A stretch of 64,000 bases of DNA. It comes from Actinotignum timonense (lineage in GTDB: Bacteria > Actinomycetota > Actinomycetes > Actinomycetales > Actinomycetaceae). Below, in pieces: positions 7,914 to 18,200 of the stretch. Below the pieces are notes generated by a model, which saw only the letters and a list, made by a program, of their open reading frames with translations, was not told where the DNA came from and did no database searches. Within the stretch, counting starts at the first letter, position 1. Each line of letters begins with the position of its first letter. The DNA is taken from positions 6,842 through 70,841 of the forward strand of contig NZ_JASOKT010000011.1 in NCBI RefSeq assembly GCF_030216305.1, written 5' to 3'. The position numbers and the translations under genes are program-made.

Positions 7914-8486
7914 ATGGGGAAACGTGTATTGGAAACTAGTGGCGACCACGGCGTGCAGGGATCTTTGCATCGATATGGTTCTGGCCGGCACAGTGTCGCG
8001 TTTCCGGGCTACCGCATCTTCGACGAGGGGCAAACTGGCGTTACCTTCGATTTGCTATTTGCCTCTTATCTGCGGGGATGTACGGATGTTGAATTGCACG
8101 ACCCGTTCATCAGCTATTCCTATCAGGGGCGTAACCTCGTTGAGTTCATGGCGGTTGTGGCTCTGGTGAAAAATCCTGAAAAGCGATGCCGCTTTCGGTT
8201 GTTCACACTCAGGGCGAAGAAGAATGAGCATCACGAAATTCAGGTTCGGATGCTCGATAAGATCACGAAAAATGCCTCTGAGCAGGGCATTGACCTCGAC
8301 GTGATTTTCGATTCGCGTGCGCACGACCGCTGGTTGCGTACCGATACGGGATGGCTTATCTTCTTGGGCCGGGGCCTCGATATCTACCACAACTTCGAGG
8401 GTGGCCACTATGCCTTCCCTACCTCGCGTCAAGAATTCCGAAAGGTTCGGGGTTTTAGCATCGCCTATTCCCTGGATAAGAAGTAA
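7914..8486 (+). CDS. MIT_C (phospholipase-D-like fold) domain protein
   Basis: This is a 190-aa protein whose residues ~33-188 resemble the MIT C-terminal domain of eukaryotic MITD1. Recognisable features are a FDLLFASYLRG helix, LHDPFISYSYQGRNLVEFM, and the block HDRWLRTDTGW...LGRGLDIY. MIT_C has a phospholipase-D-like fold but no catalytic HKD pair, and none is seen here. The frame is open back to 7722, but that extension crosses the palindrome and is Arg-rich and unlike the family, so I chose the ATG at 7914 even though no clear ribosome site precedes it. Function in bacteria is not established. Confidence 0.65.
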   Translation: MGKRVLETSGDHGVQGSLHRYGSGRHSVAFPGYRIFDEGQTGVTFDLLFASYLRGCTDVELHDPFISYSYQGRNLVEFMAVVALVKNPEKRCRFRLFTLRAKKNEHHEIQVRMLDKITKNASEQGIDLDVIFDSRAHDRWLRTDTGWLIFLGRGLDIYHNFEGGHYAFPTSRQEFRKVRGFSIAYSLDKK

Positions 8487-8551
8487 GGGAATCCGTGGGA
8501 GAGTGGGTGGAAACGGGGGCTAGCCTCCAAACTCCTCCGCGGATAGAGGAT

Positions 8552-8581
8552 CAGCCCACACCGAGGAACCTCGGGCGGGCT
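8552..8581. terminator. Stem-loop after MIT_C gene
   Basis: AGCCC (8553-8557) and GGGCT (8577-8581) enclose a second stem, CCGAGG-AA-CCTCGG (8561-8574). No T-run follows, so this is a possible terminator only. The rest of 8487-8734 shows no gene. Confidence 0.35.
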
Positions 8582-8682
8582 GAACTATTGACGCAATAAT
8601 AGCAGAGAAACAACTGGATTTCTCATATCCTGAAAACTTGCTGCGCTACTGGGCTATCCCTACTACTATGTGATGCATACAA

Positions 8683-8717
8683 GCGGTGCAAACGTGCTCG
8701 CACGGCACCTGCACCGC
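8683..8717. promoter_or_regulatory. Nested inverted repeat before padR
   Basis: GCGGTGCA (8683-8690) pairs with TGCACCGC (8710-8717). Inside it, CGTGC (8693-8697) pairs with GCACG (8700-8704). It lies about 20 bases before the padR start, where a PadR autoregulatory operator would be expected. It could instead be an RNA hairpin in the leader. Confidence 0.45.
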
Positions 8718-8734
8718 GGTGACTAAAGGGGGGA

Positions 8735-9088
8735 GTGGTGGCTGATTCCCAGCTTCGTAAAGGCGTGCTTGAACTCATCGTGCTCGCCTCGCTTTCCAGG
8801 GCGCCGGCCTACGGCGGGGCGTTGCTCCAGCGCCTGGAAAATGCGGGTATGGCGGTATCGGCCGGTACTCTCTACCCGCTTCTTAACCGTCTCAAAAAGG
8901 CCGGCCACCTGGCCATTCATTGGGAGGAATCCCCGGCCGGGCCCCCGCGCAAGATCTACACGATCACCGCGGCTGGCCGCAGCTACGGGGAACGACTCGC
9001 CGGCGAATGGCGCAATCTTGCCGCCGTCGTCACATCCCATCTCACCGCTCTCACAACCGACCGAGGTGATAACAATGCCGGAGCCTAA
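8735..9088 (+). CDS. PadR family transcriptional regulator
   Basis: This is a 117-aa winged-helix PadR protein: LRKGVLELIVLASLSRAPAYGGALLQRLENAG, then SAGTLYPLLNRLKKAGHL and the wing ESPAGPPRKIYTITAAG. PadR repressors commonly control adjacent membrane or ABC-transporter genes, which fits the four genes that follow. Two tandem GTG codons (8735, 8738) after AAAGGGGGGAG are both possible starts. Confidence 0.88.
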   Translation: MVADSQLRKGVLELIVLASLSRAPAYGGALLQRLENAGMAVSAGTLYPLLNRLKKAGHLAIHWEESPAGPPRKIYTITAAGRSYGERLAGEWRNLAAVVTSHLTALTTDRGDNNAGA

Positions 9089-9824
9089 CTCGCCCACAAC
9101 CCCCACAATCTTCGGAATCCCCGCTTCCCTGGAAGCCCTGCGCTCCCGCGAAGCTCGCTCGCGCTGGTTCGAACCGGAAAATCCCCGGGTTTTTGTGCCG
9201 CGTAGCTTCGGGATCGGCTGGGATATTAATATGGGCGCGCTCGCGGTACGCCTGGGAATGATTCGCCCGGATGATTCCCTCCCGGACCTGGAAGACTATA
9301 TTCCTCCCCGAACCCGCAGCGCCCTCAGCATCGCGCCCGCACTTGGCGGAGCTCTTGCCGTGGGAGCGGCCGCCCTGGTGGCCCGTCGCCACCGGCTCCT
9401 TCCCTCCGGTTTTCGTGCCAATCTGCGCCCGCGCGGCATAGTTCCGGCGGCACGGGCCGTGGCGCCCGCCGCGCTCCTCGGAGCTGCCGGCACGGCGCTC
9501 GCGGCCTGGGGTAATCGCGAACGCGTGGATGTTCCGGCTACCGCGCTCGCCGCCGGATTACAGGCCACGGCCCTCCTCTCGCTTGCAGCACAGGACCGCT
9601 ACGCCAGCCATCGCCAAGCCTCGGCATCCCTCCTGGCTGGATGTACCGCGGTGGCACTTCCCGCGGTGGCAGCTGGCGTCGTCGTCGCTACTACGCGCGG
9701 AGCGCTACGGAATCTGGACCGTTTGCTTAAACGCAAGCACTCGGAAAACTCGGACGCATCCGCAGGCGCCGCCGATGCCGCGCACGGCACCACAACCTCA
9801 CCCGATACGAAAGAAACTGAATAA
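9075..9824 (+). CDS. DUF5808-containing membrane protein
   Basis: This protein of about 249 aa carries a DUF5808-type segment near residues 30-65 (RSRWFEPENPRVFVPRSFGIGWDINMG). Alanine-rich hydrophobic segments near 80-105, 120-145 and 185-210 are probable membrane helices. The tail is Ser/Ala/Thr-rich and hydrophilic. I chose the ATG at 9075 because it overlaps the padR 3' end by 14 bases, giving a coupled pair. Proteins with this domain often sit next to small PadR or GntR regulators; no biochemical role is known. Confidence 0.7.
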   Translation: MPEPNSPTTPTIFGIPASLEALRSREARSRWFEPENPRVFVPRSFGIGWDINMGALAVRLGMIRPDDSLPDLEDYIPPRTRSALSIAPALGGALAVGAAALVARRHRLLPSGFRANLRPRGIVPAARAVAPAALLGAAGTALAAWGNRERVDVPATALAAGLQATALLSLAAQDRYASHRQASASLLAGCTAVALPAVAAGVVVATTRGALRNLDRLLKRKHSENSDASAGAADAAHGTTTSPDTKETE

Positions 9825-9826
9825 CC

Positions 9827-10207
9827 ATGGAAGATTTTCTTGCTTTGCCCGCGGCGGCGCAGATCGCCCTGGGAATCGTGGCACTGATTCAACTCGCCCT
9901 GCTCATCACGAGCCTGGTGCTGCTGTCGCGGTGGCCGGAGCGGCAGCTCGCCGGGGTGCCGCGCCTGGGATGGGTGGTGATTGTTCTGCTCGGCTCGCTA
10001 GTGGGGACCTTGCTGTTCCTCTTTATGTACGCGCGGGCGCGTAAGGCATTGGCGCAGCGGCAGGCCTGGGAAGAACGGCGGGCCGGCGGCGCTCCCGGGG
10101 TAACCGGTGCCGGCACGCAAGCACCCGGAACCCGCGCCGCCGCGGCGCAAGCACCCGCAACTCAAGCTGCCAACGCGAGTGGAACGGTGCGTGAGCTCTA
10201 TGGATAA
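9827..10207 (+). CDS. PLDc_N domain small membrane protein
   Basis: This 126-aa protein has two membrane helices (about residues 12-34 and 47-67) typical of the phospholipase D nuclease N-terminal (PLDc_N) family, here without any nuclease domain. After residue 70 it becomes a charged then Ala/Thr/Gln-rich tail. It starts two bases after the DUF5808 gene and overlaps the ABC ATPase start. Confidence 0.75.
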   Translation: MEDFLALPAAAQIALGIVALIQLALLITSLVLLSRWPERQLAGVPRLGWVVIVLLGSLVGTLLFLFMYARARKALAQRQAWEERRAGGAPGVTGAGTQAPGTRAAAAQAPATQAANASGTVRELYG

Positions 10208-11051
10208 GACGTACGCGGTTCGCACCGAAAATCTTAGTAAGAATTTCGCGGGGCTCGCCGCCCTCACGGATGTCAATCTGCACGTGCCCGAGGGCTCGGT
10301 GTACGGGCTGATCGGCGGGAACGGCGCCGGGAAAACTACCACAATTAAAATTTTGCTGGGGCTTATCGCCGCCAGTTCTGGCACGGCGCGAGTGCTTGGG
10401 TATGAGCGGGGCACGCTGCCGGCTGCCCCGGTGCCCGGCATCGCCTACCTGCCGGACGTACCCAGCCTGCCGGGATGGATGAGCGCGCCGCAGGCCCTCG
10501 AATTTTTCGGCGAGGTGTCCGGGGTGCAGCGCGCGGTGGCTCGCCGCCGGGCCGCCAATCTGCTCGAGCTGGTGGGCCTGACCCGCGCCCCGGGGAATAT
10601 TGGCGGGTTTTCCCGCGGCATGGCGCAGCGCCTGGGAATTGCCCTGGCGCTGGTGGGTGCCCCGCGGCTCCTGGTGCTGGATGAACCGACGAGCGCCCTC
10701 GATCCGCTCGGCCGCGCCGATGTGCTGAATATTATTCGCGAGCTGGCCGGGCGTACCACGGTGCTTCTCACCTCGCATCTGCTCGCGGATGTGCAGCAGG
10801 TATGCGACCACGTGGGGATGCTGCACGAGGGCACGCTCCTCGCCGAAGGGACCCTCGATGAGGTGCTCGCGCTCTACCGGCCCGAACGCGCAACGGTGCA
10901 GGTCAGCGTGGCGCACGCGGATACCGAAGTGGCGCGCAGCGCCATCGCGGCGGCGTGCGGGGAGGCGGGTGTGGATGCGCAGCTCGATGTCGCCCCGCCC
11001 TCGCTCCAGCATGTATACGAATACCTCTCGCGCGGAAAGGTAAGCCAATGA
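10200..11051 (+). CDS. ABC transporter ATP-binding protein
   Basis: This is a 283-aa ATPase of an export-type ABC transporter. Walker A is GGNGAGKTT, the signature is FSRGMAQRLGIALAL (a variant of LSGGQ), Walker B is LLVLDEPTSALD and the H-loop is LLTSH. The ATG at 10200 overlaps the previous stop and starts the domain correctly (TYAVRTENLSKNFAG). It pairs with the permease downstream through an ATGA overlap. The exported substrate is unknown. Confidence 0.9.
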   Translation: MDKTYAVRTENLSKNFAGLAALTDVNLHVPEGSVYGLIGGNGAGKTTTIKILLGLIAASSGTARVLGYERGTLPAAPVPGIAYLPDVPSLPGWMSAPQALEFFGEVSGVQRAVARRRAANLLELVGLTRAPGNIGGFSRGMAQRLGIALALVGAPRLLVLDEPTSALDPLGRADVLNIIRELAGRTTVLLTSHLLADVQQVCDHVGMLHEGTLLAEGTLDEVLALYRPERATVQVSVAHADTEVARSAIAAACGEAGVDAQLDVAPPSLQHVYEYLSRGKVSQ

Positions 11052-11902
11052 GTTCTGCTGATACTCGCGTTACGGGCAGTCGCGCTACGGATCGCCCCGC
11101 CGCGCGCACTAACGCCACGCACATCCGCACCGGCAACCGCGCGATGCTGCGCTACGACCTGCGCCGCCTGCTGCGGGTGCCCAGCACCTGGGTGGTCCTC
11201 GGCCTGGCGCTGCTGCTCGCGGTGGTCTCCCCGCTGACGGCGCTCTACGCCCCCGATATTATTGCCGCGCTGGCCGGGCCGGATACCGCGGCGGCGCTCG
11301 GCGCGGCCATGCCCGAGCCCACCTGGATCCAGGCGCACGCGCAATGGGTGAAAAACCTCCACCAGATTTTCGGGATGCTTTTCGTGATGCTCGGCGCCTA
11401 CCAGATCGTCACCGGGATGCTCGGCGGCCCGGTGGTATTGATCGTGACGCGCTCGGTGAGCCGCACGGCCGTTTTCGCCGGGAAAATGCTGAGCACGGTG
11501 CTCTTGGTGGCAGCGGTGGCTTTCGGCGGCAGCACAGTGGCCGGCATCCTCACCCGCATTCTTTTCGACGACGGCGCCGTGCTCGCGCTCCTGGGAGCCG
11601 CGGCACTCTGGCTGCTCGCGATTATTTTCTTGCTTTCCGTGGTGGTGCTGGCCGCGGTGGCAACGGGAAATATGCTAGCCAGCGCCGGTATCGGTTTCGT
11701 TGCCTACCTCGTGCTGGCTTTCGGTGGCATGTGGGAGGCGGGCGCGCGCTACAGCCCGCTCGGTTTGAATGATGCGGTGGGCGCCGTGGCGAGTGGTGCT
11801 GAGGTTCCGGGTCTGTGGTGGATAGGTACGACGACGGCGCTCGCGGCCTGCGCGCTCCTCTGGCTCGCACTGCGCCTCTACCAGCGCCGCCCGCTCGGGT
11901 GA
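11048..11902 (+). CDS. ABC transporter permease
   Basis: This 284-aa membrane protein has about six hydrophobic segments: residues ~48-70, 107-125, 148-165, 179-205, 215-230 and 256-275. A soluble N terminus of about 35 residues is Thr/Ala/Arg-rich. ATGA overlap with the ATPase gene shows they form one transporter. It ends the PadR-controlled operon. Confidence 0.85.
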   Translation: MSSADTRVTGSRATDRPAARTNATHIRTGNRAMLRYDLRRLLRVPSTWVVLGLALLLAVVSPLTALYAPDIIAALAGPDTAAALGAAMPEPTWIQAHAQWVKNLHQIFGMLFVMLGAYQIVTGMLGGPVVLIVTRSVSRTAVFAGKMLSTVLLVAAVAFGGSTVAGILTRILFDDGAVLALLGAAALWLLAIIFLLSVVVLAAVATGNMLASAGIGFVAYLVLAFGGMWEAGARYSPLGLNDAVGAVASGAEVPGLWWIGTTTALAACALLWLALRLYQRRPLG

Positions 11903-11984
11903 GTTGGCGCGACCGGGGTGAGCTCGGTTGTGGGAATCGGCTACTGCCCTCGCCCCGGCTTATTCCTTTGCGTAGACTCGCGGT

Positions 11985-12221
11985 ATGGACGTTATCTCCG
12001 CCACCGCAGCGCAGGAAAATCTGCCGGAGCTCATCGAGGCCGTGAATGAACGCAGCGCGCCGGTTATTATTGCCGGCCGGGCAGTTAACGCCGTTTTGGT
12101 GAGCGAGGATAACTGGCTGGCCCTCCACGAAACTCTGCGCTTAGTGAGCACTCCCGGCTTCGCTGAATCCGTTAAGGCGACCCGTCACGAGGGCGGCACA
12201 AGCGATCCGCTTGAATGGTAG
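11985..12221 (+). CDS. Orphan Phd/YefM-type antitoxin
   Basis: This 78-aa protein has a Phd/YefM fold signature (MDVISATAAQENLPELIEAVNERSAPVII, then AVNAVLVSEDNWLALHETLRLV). Such antitoxins bind DNA and neutralise RelE/YoeB-type RNases. No toxin gene follows: the next element is a hairpin and then the convergent giant gene. It is therefore an orphan antitoxin or the remnant of a pair. Confidence 0.82.
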   Translation: MDVISATAAQENLPELIEAVNERSAPVIIAGRAVNAVLVSEDNWLALHETLRLVSTPGFAESVKATRHEGGTSDPLEW

Positions 12222-12227
12222 GAACTA

Positions 12228-12263
12228 AGCGGCTCCCGCATTATGTTCAGTGCGGGAGCTGCT
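12228..12263. terminator. Shared convergent hairpin
   Basis: AGCGGCTCCCGCA (12228-12240) pairs with TGCGGGAGCTGCT (12251-12263) with one mismatch and a 10-base loop. It lies between the antitoxin gene and the 3' end of the giant helicase gene and could stop transcription from both sides. T-runs are weak. Confidence 0.6.
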
Positions 12264-12273
12264 TTGCTGCCGG

Positions 12274-15200
12274 CTAGTCCCGGTGCTCGTTACCGTACAA
12301 AAGCACCGCTTCGCTCACCCGAGCTTGGGAATCCGGGCTGAGCCGCAAGAGGCTGAATTCTTTGAGAATACGGCGCACGAAATCCTCATCAGGATATTCG
12401 CCCCACCGGTATTCTCCCGGATACTTGTCAACCAATACGCGTGCCATATTATAGATTTCGCGCAGTGGAATCTCGTTGATGCCTCGGCCGGGATATGGCC
12501 GGTAGTAATGCCAATTTTCCGGATAGACATCCTCAGGCCATACAAATTCTTGGCCATCGGAATCATCAACGAAAATCTGATCCTGAGGGATGAACGTATC
12601 GAGGATTTTATTGACCTTTTCAGAGGTCCGTTGCCGCCCAAACCTCTTAACAATCGCTACCCGCAAGGACTGCAAAGGAAGAGGTGCACTCTCTTCGATC
12701 ATCTCTCGCACAGCTTCGCGAACTTCGGCTGTTCGCGCGGTAGACATGGGAAATTCCAGCTCCTCCCGACTCCCCAAGGGCGACGTGTCCGGGAGAGTTA
12801 ACGGTGCTGGGCATGGCGGAATATCGGTACCCCAGTCATCAACGCTCTCGCTTATGTGACGGACGGATTCTCCGGGTTTCGTGCCGTGTTTTTCCCAGGC
12901 TTCCCCAAAACGCCAGCGTCCCTCAGAAGTATCACTGGGATTTTCCGGGGTGGCTGGTTTGAGAGCGACCCGAATTGTACTTCGCTTCGGTTGCGGAGCA
13001 GATTGCGGGCTTGGCTGCGGATCCTCCGGGGTTCCGTGTTGCGCTGGCTCAGCCGCACGTTTTGCTTTCGTGTGCGTATTGCGCTGCGCCGAGGGGACTT
13101 CGCGCCAGGTGAGGGCCGGTTCGGCATCCGGGGCCCGGTGGTTGCTTACCGGGGCGCGGCTGCTTTCCGAGGCCGGGGTGAGCTCCTCGCCAGCCGCGGC
13201 ATCGCTATCCGCTGTTGCCTTGCGGGCAAGTTTGGCTTTGCGGCCGGCCAGCTTTTTCGCGGCCCGTTCCTGGCGTTTTTCGGCCTTCCGTTCCTCTGCC
13301 GCATACCGTTCCTTGGCTGCCCGCGCCGAAGCATCAATGCGGTCAATGACCCCAGCCGGATCGCGCCGCAGCTCCGGAAGCCACACCCGTTCCACCGCGA
13401 GCCACCCCATCATGGAGGTCAGCAGCTGCGGAGTAATATCACGATCAGTCACGGTGGGGAGCGAACTCCATTTTTCGTCGTCGAACATGACAGCCAGAAG
13501 CCACACCTTGCTACCCGGCTCGCGCACCACGATATCGAGGGTGTAACTAGAGAGGCCGTAATCGCCCTGCACTTCCCAGCCACGCTCGCGCAGCTCACGC
13601 ATGAGTCGGTCACGCACCGGGTTGTCATTAATGCTCAGGGCGCGGGGAAGTGCAGAACTGGCTTCCGCAGCCGAATCGGCCGGTGCGGGAGCTGCGCCGT
13701 CGTTCTGAGTACGCGCGCGGGCCCGCAACATATATTCACGTAAGTCCTGCATTCCGCGCGAGCGGGTGCGATTGAGGTCGATGTCCTCCGGATCAAAGGA
13801 GGTGACCACCAGCACCTCGCTGCGGGCGCGGGTAATGGCGACGTTGAAGCGGCGTTCACCGCCCTCGCGGCTGAGTGGCCCGAAATTGAGGGGAAGCGGG
13901 CCACCGGGTTCGCGCGGTGAAAATGCGGTGGAGAAAATAATGACATCGCGTTCGTCGCCCTGGACGTTTTCGAGGTTCTTGACGAAAAGCGGATCTTTTT
14001 CCTGTTCCATCGCGGCGCGGATGAGGGGATCGCGCGAGTCTTCCAGCAGGTCAAGGATGAGGTTGCGCTGCTGGATATTGAAGGTGACAACACCGATTGA
14101 TTGGTGCGCTAATGCCGGCGAATTGAGGCGCCGGTGAATATCGCGCACGATTTCTTCGGCTTCCACCCGATTCGTGCGGAAGGTAGCCCCGCGGCTGCGG
14201 TCGAACGTTCCAGAAACACGCCGCATACTCACGCCCGCACCGCCGAAAAGCGCCGCGTTACCCGGCGAGGGGAAACTGGAAAGTTTGCCTTCGTAATAGG
14301 CTTCGTTGGAGAAGGCAATGAGGGATTCATCCCGGGAACGGTAGTGCCAGGAGAGCCACAGGCGCGGCAGGCCCGATTCGACCGCCTCGGAAAGAATCGA
14401 CTCCAGATCGCTGACCACCGTCTCCACGAGCGGGCGATCCGGATCGTCAAGATCCTCATCATCACCGCTGAACGGCCCGGTTTTCCCGAACCGCGTAGGC
14501 GGCATCTGCCGGCTATCCCCGGAAATGATCACCGCTTTGGCGCGGCCGATGGCACCCATCGCCTGATCAACGGTAATCTGGCTCGCCTCATCAAAAATGA
14601 CGACGTCGAAAACTACGGCAGTGGGATCTACGAACGTGGCAAGCGATGCCGGGCTAGCGAAGAAACAGGGCGTGGCTTCCAGGATCTCCTCGGTGAATTC
14701 TTCCAGCAAGGAGCGGAAACTGCGTGCCCCGCGTTTGCGATCCAGGTTGCGCCGCAGGGTTCCCACTTTTCCGTGGAGCTCCCCGGGGCGGAAGGACCGC
14801 CGCGCCATAAGGGTTGCCGGTAGCGCCTGGGTGGCTTCACCCTGGATCGTGGCGAAAGCTTCCTGGAGGCGGGTGAGATCCGAACTATTTTGTTCCGAGA
14901 GGGAAATGTGGCCGCTGAAAGCGCGCATGCGTTCTTCCGCGCTGGTGGAGGCCACCCCGCGGCGGAAGGCCAGCGAAATATCACGGTCGGGCACCTCACC
15001 CATTTCGATTTGGTGCTGGAATTCTTCCAGGCCGTTCTTGCGCAAGATCGCGGTGGCGCGGTGCCATTCGACCGCGGCAGCCAGGGAATCGCGCCCGGCT
15101 GCTGACCAGCGCGGATACCATTCTTGGAAAACGCTCATCCACCGATTCTCCGAGGGGAGTTGCAGATCGGCGGCGCTCACCCAGGCATCCCAGGTGGAGC

Positions 15201-18200
15201 TAATGATGTCGAGCGCAGCGCGAGCATCATCCAGGCTGCCGGCGCGGCGGGTGAGCTCCACCAGGGCGGGGAAACGGGTGGAAAGCTCCAAAGAACGCTG
15301 GAGAGAATCCGCGGCCTCCGCGAGCGCTGCCGGAGCGCTCGGGTCGCTGAGGGCCACACTCACGCGCTGGCGAGCTCCCGGGATGTTTTCTAGTTCTGTT
15401 TCCAGATCAGCTAGGGCGCGGCGCATATAGCTCAGCCGGCCGAGCGCGGCCCGGACTGTATCAGGGGAGTGCTCGCCCTCAATATCCGGTTCCCGCCCGG
15501 CGGGCAGCGCCGGAATAAGGGCCGAACGGTAGGCCGCTAAGCGCTTCTTCTTCCCGAAGAAGCCGCCCTCCGCGAGCTCATCGAGCGCGCGGCTGAGCGC
15601 GGAGGTATCGCCGTACGCGAAGAACGCGGGAGAGAAAATGTCGGTGAAAAACTCCAGTTCGGGAGCCAGCCGGGCAAGCTTATCGGCAACCGTCGCGATT
15701 TTCCAGGTGGAGGAGGCCAGCTGCCGGGCCTCATCCGGATCCAGTAGCGGTGAGGTGCCATCGAGTGCCTTGCGTACGTCCGCAAGCGGAACGCTCCCCA
15801 GGGTATCGACCAGCTCCGGGTATTTCTCGCATTGCGCGGCCATAGCCGCGAGCCCGTCGAAAGCATGGATGAGTTCGGGGAGCGGTGCGTGATACGGGCC
15901 CACCAGCTGCCAGGCGGACATGGCGGCCAGATCGGTACTGCGTGCACGCACCGCGATATTGGGCAGCGCTTCATCGATAGTGGCGATAGTTGCCCGCGCA
16001 TTCGGATCGGTGACGAAGCGTTGCGGAACTACCGCGACCGCTCCCTCGCCAAGATCGAGGGAAGCAGTGACGGCCGACCAGAGCGAATGCCCGGCCGCAT
16101 TCATTCCGTGCACAAGCGCCGGGTAGGCCGCGAGGGGTTCCAGGCGGGAACGCAGCAGTGCCCGGGCATTATCCCAGCGGTGCATATCGTAATGAACACT
16201 CGCGTCAATCGCGCCGCGCAATTGATCCCGAATCGCCTGGGGGCGTTGCTCCCCGCCGTGTAGATCGAGAATAAAAGGTGCCAGGCCAATGCGTTCCATG
16301 CGTGTTTTGACGACGTCGAGCGCGGCCTGCTTCTCCGCTACGAACAGTACTCGTTTCCCCTGTTCCAGAAGGTGGGCCAGGATATTCGTGATGGTTTGGG
16401 ATTTTCCGGTTCCCGGAGGTCCTTCCACCACGAAGCTGTATCCCTGACCGGCCGCGGATACCACTCGCATCTGCGCGCCATCGGCGGGAATAGGAAGATT
16501 AAGTTCCGCCTCATTCGGGGTAATCTGCTCAATCGGCGGGAGGTCACTCGGCTCCACAAAGCTTTCCCCGGGGCGTAGCGTCAGGTGTTCGAATACCGGA
16601 GATTCCATGAAAATATCCCAGTGATCGCGCAGATCACGCCACATTCCGAACGTGGAGAACTTGGCGATACCCAGGTAGACATCCCGAGTCACCGTAAAGG
16701 GAAGATTCTCGCGCACCAGCGCGGCGGAAATCTCACGAAGCGCGTAGTCAATATCGAGACCGGAAGCATCAAGTTTCGGTTCGGAAAGCGCGGTGATATG
16801 CACGCCGTGTTCCTGGTGGAGCCATTCCACCAGAGAGTGGTTGGGGGTGGCCTCAGCGCTGTTATCGGCTTGGATTGTGAAACGGGAACGGCCCGAACCG
16901 CCCCCTAGCCGTACCGGGAGGAGGAAAAGCGGTGCGCTGGCATCTTTCCCGTTTTTGCTGGTGTAGCGCATCGTTCCGAGCATGAGATAAAGATTGGCTG
17001 ATCCGGTTTCCTCCGCCAGCGTTTTCGTGGTGCGAGCCAAGTTTTTGAAGAACTCGGCGTAGCGGTACTCCGTTACATGCCCGAAGAGGATGCCGCGCTC
17101 GCTCAGTTCATCGCTCACCTCAGCATCGGATAAATCACTCACGTCCGTGGTTCCGCGCAGGAAACGATTATCGGAAAGATCATCCTGGGCGCGCATCGTA
17201 ATGCGATCGCCGCGGGAAATACGATCATCAATATCCGCCAGCATTCCGGCTCGAACTTCGAATTCCAGGACTTCCTTGGCCGGTTTGATATTGAGGAGGC
17301 GGTTGCGCAAGGTGAGGTCGAGGAGCTCACGCTTCCAGCGCTGCACCCGGGCCGGGGCCGCATCGCTGGTATCCAAAGTGAGATAGTCCGCGGAATCCTC
17401 CCCGGCCAACTGCTGCGCCAGTTTCCCGGCCGCTCGAATAGCCGCCGCGGGGGAGTGCGCATGAGGCGCGGACCCGGCCGCCTCGGCTGTGGCTGAGGCC
17501 GAGGCATCCGGTAGGGCGGCAGCCGGAGGGGCTTGAGTGGGAAGCGGGCGCAATCCATCTCTATGCGATTCCGCCAATCCAATAAGGGCAAGAACAGTAC
17601 CGTCTGTCAGCTTCGCCTTGGTGCGATTGAGGTTATCTGGGAAGCTGAGCGCGGCGTCGTAAAAAGCAGCATCCAAAGCAAGAACTGCACCGGAACGTAA
17701 ATAATTATTGATGGAGGCCGGTTCGGTAATAACCGGTTCGCGCAGGCCGTCCTCCGTGCTTGCAATGCCGACGAGGGCGTGCCCCGGCACCAAAATAATC
17801 ACCGGGAGCAGCCCGCAGGACTGCGCCAGGGCCGCGTAGGTAAGGACCAGGTCGATGCAGGTGCCGGCTTTTGCGGCGAGAACTTCCTCCGTGGTGCGGA
17901 TGCGCTGGCCGGTATTTTCGAAAGAAGCAGGTGGGGTGACGTAACGGATATCCTCCGCGGCTAAAACCGCGTAGGCAGCCGACATGATTTGAAGCACCCG
18001 TTCGATACCGGCCTGGTAGCCCTGCACCGAGGCATCGCCGGTGGCTTCCTTGAGCAAATCGGAAACCTTGCGCACCAGCGCGGGAATCTGCGGGGCGTTG
18101 GGCTGCGCAAAAGCCGCCAGCGACTCAAAATATGCCGGAGCGTGGAACCACTCATTCGGAGCGAGGATACGTATATCGGCTCGGGCATACCCGGCCGCGG

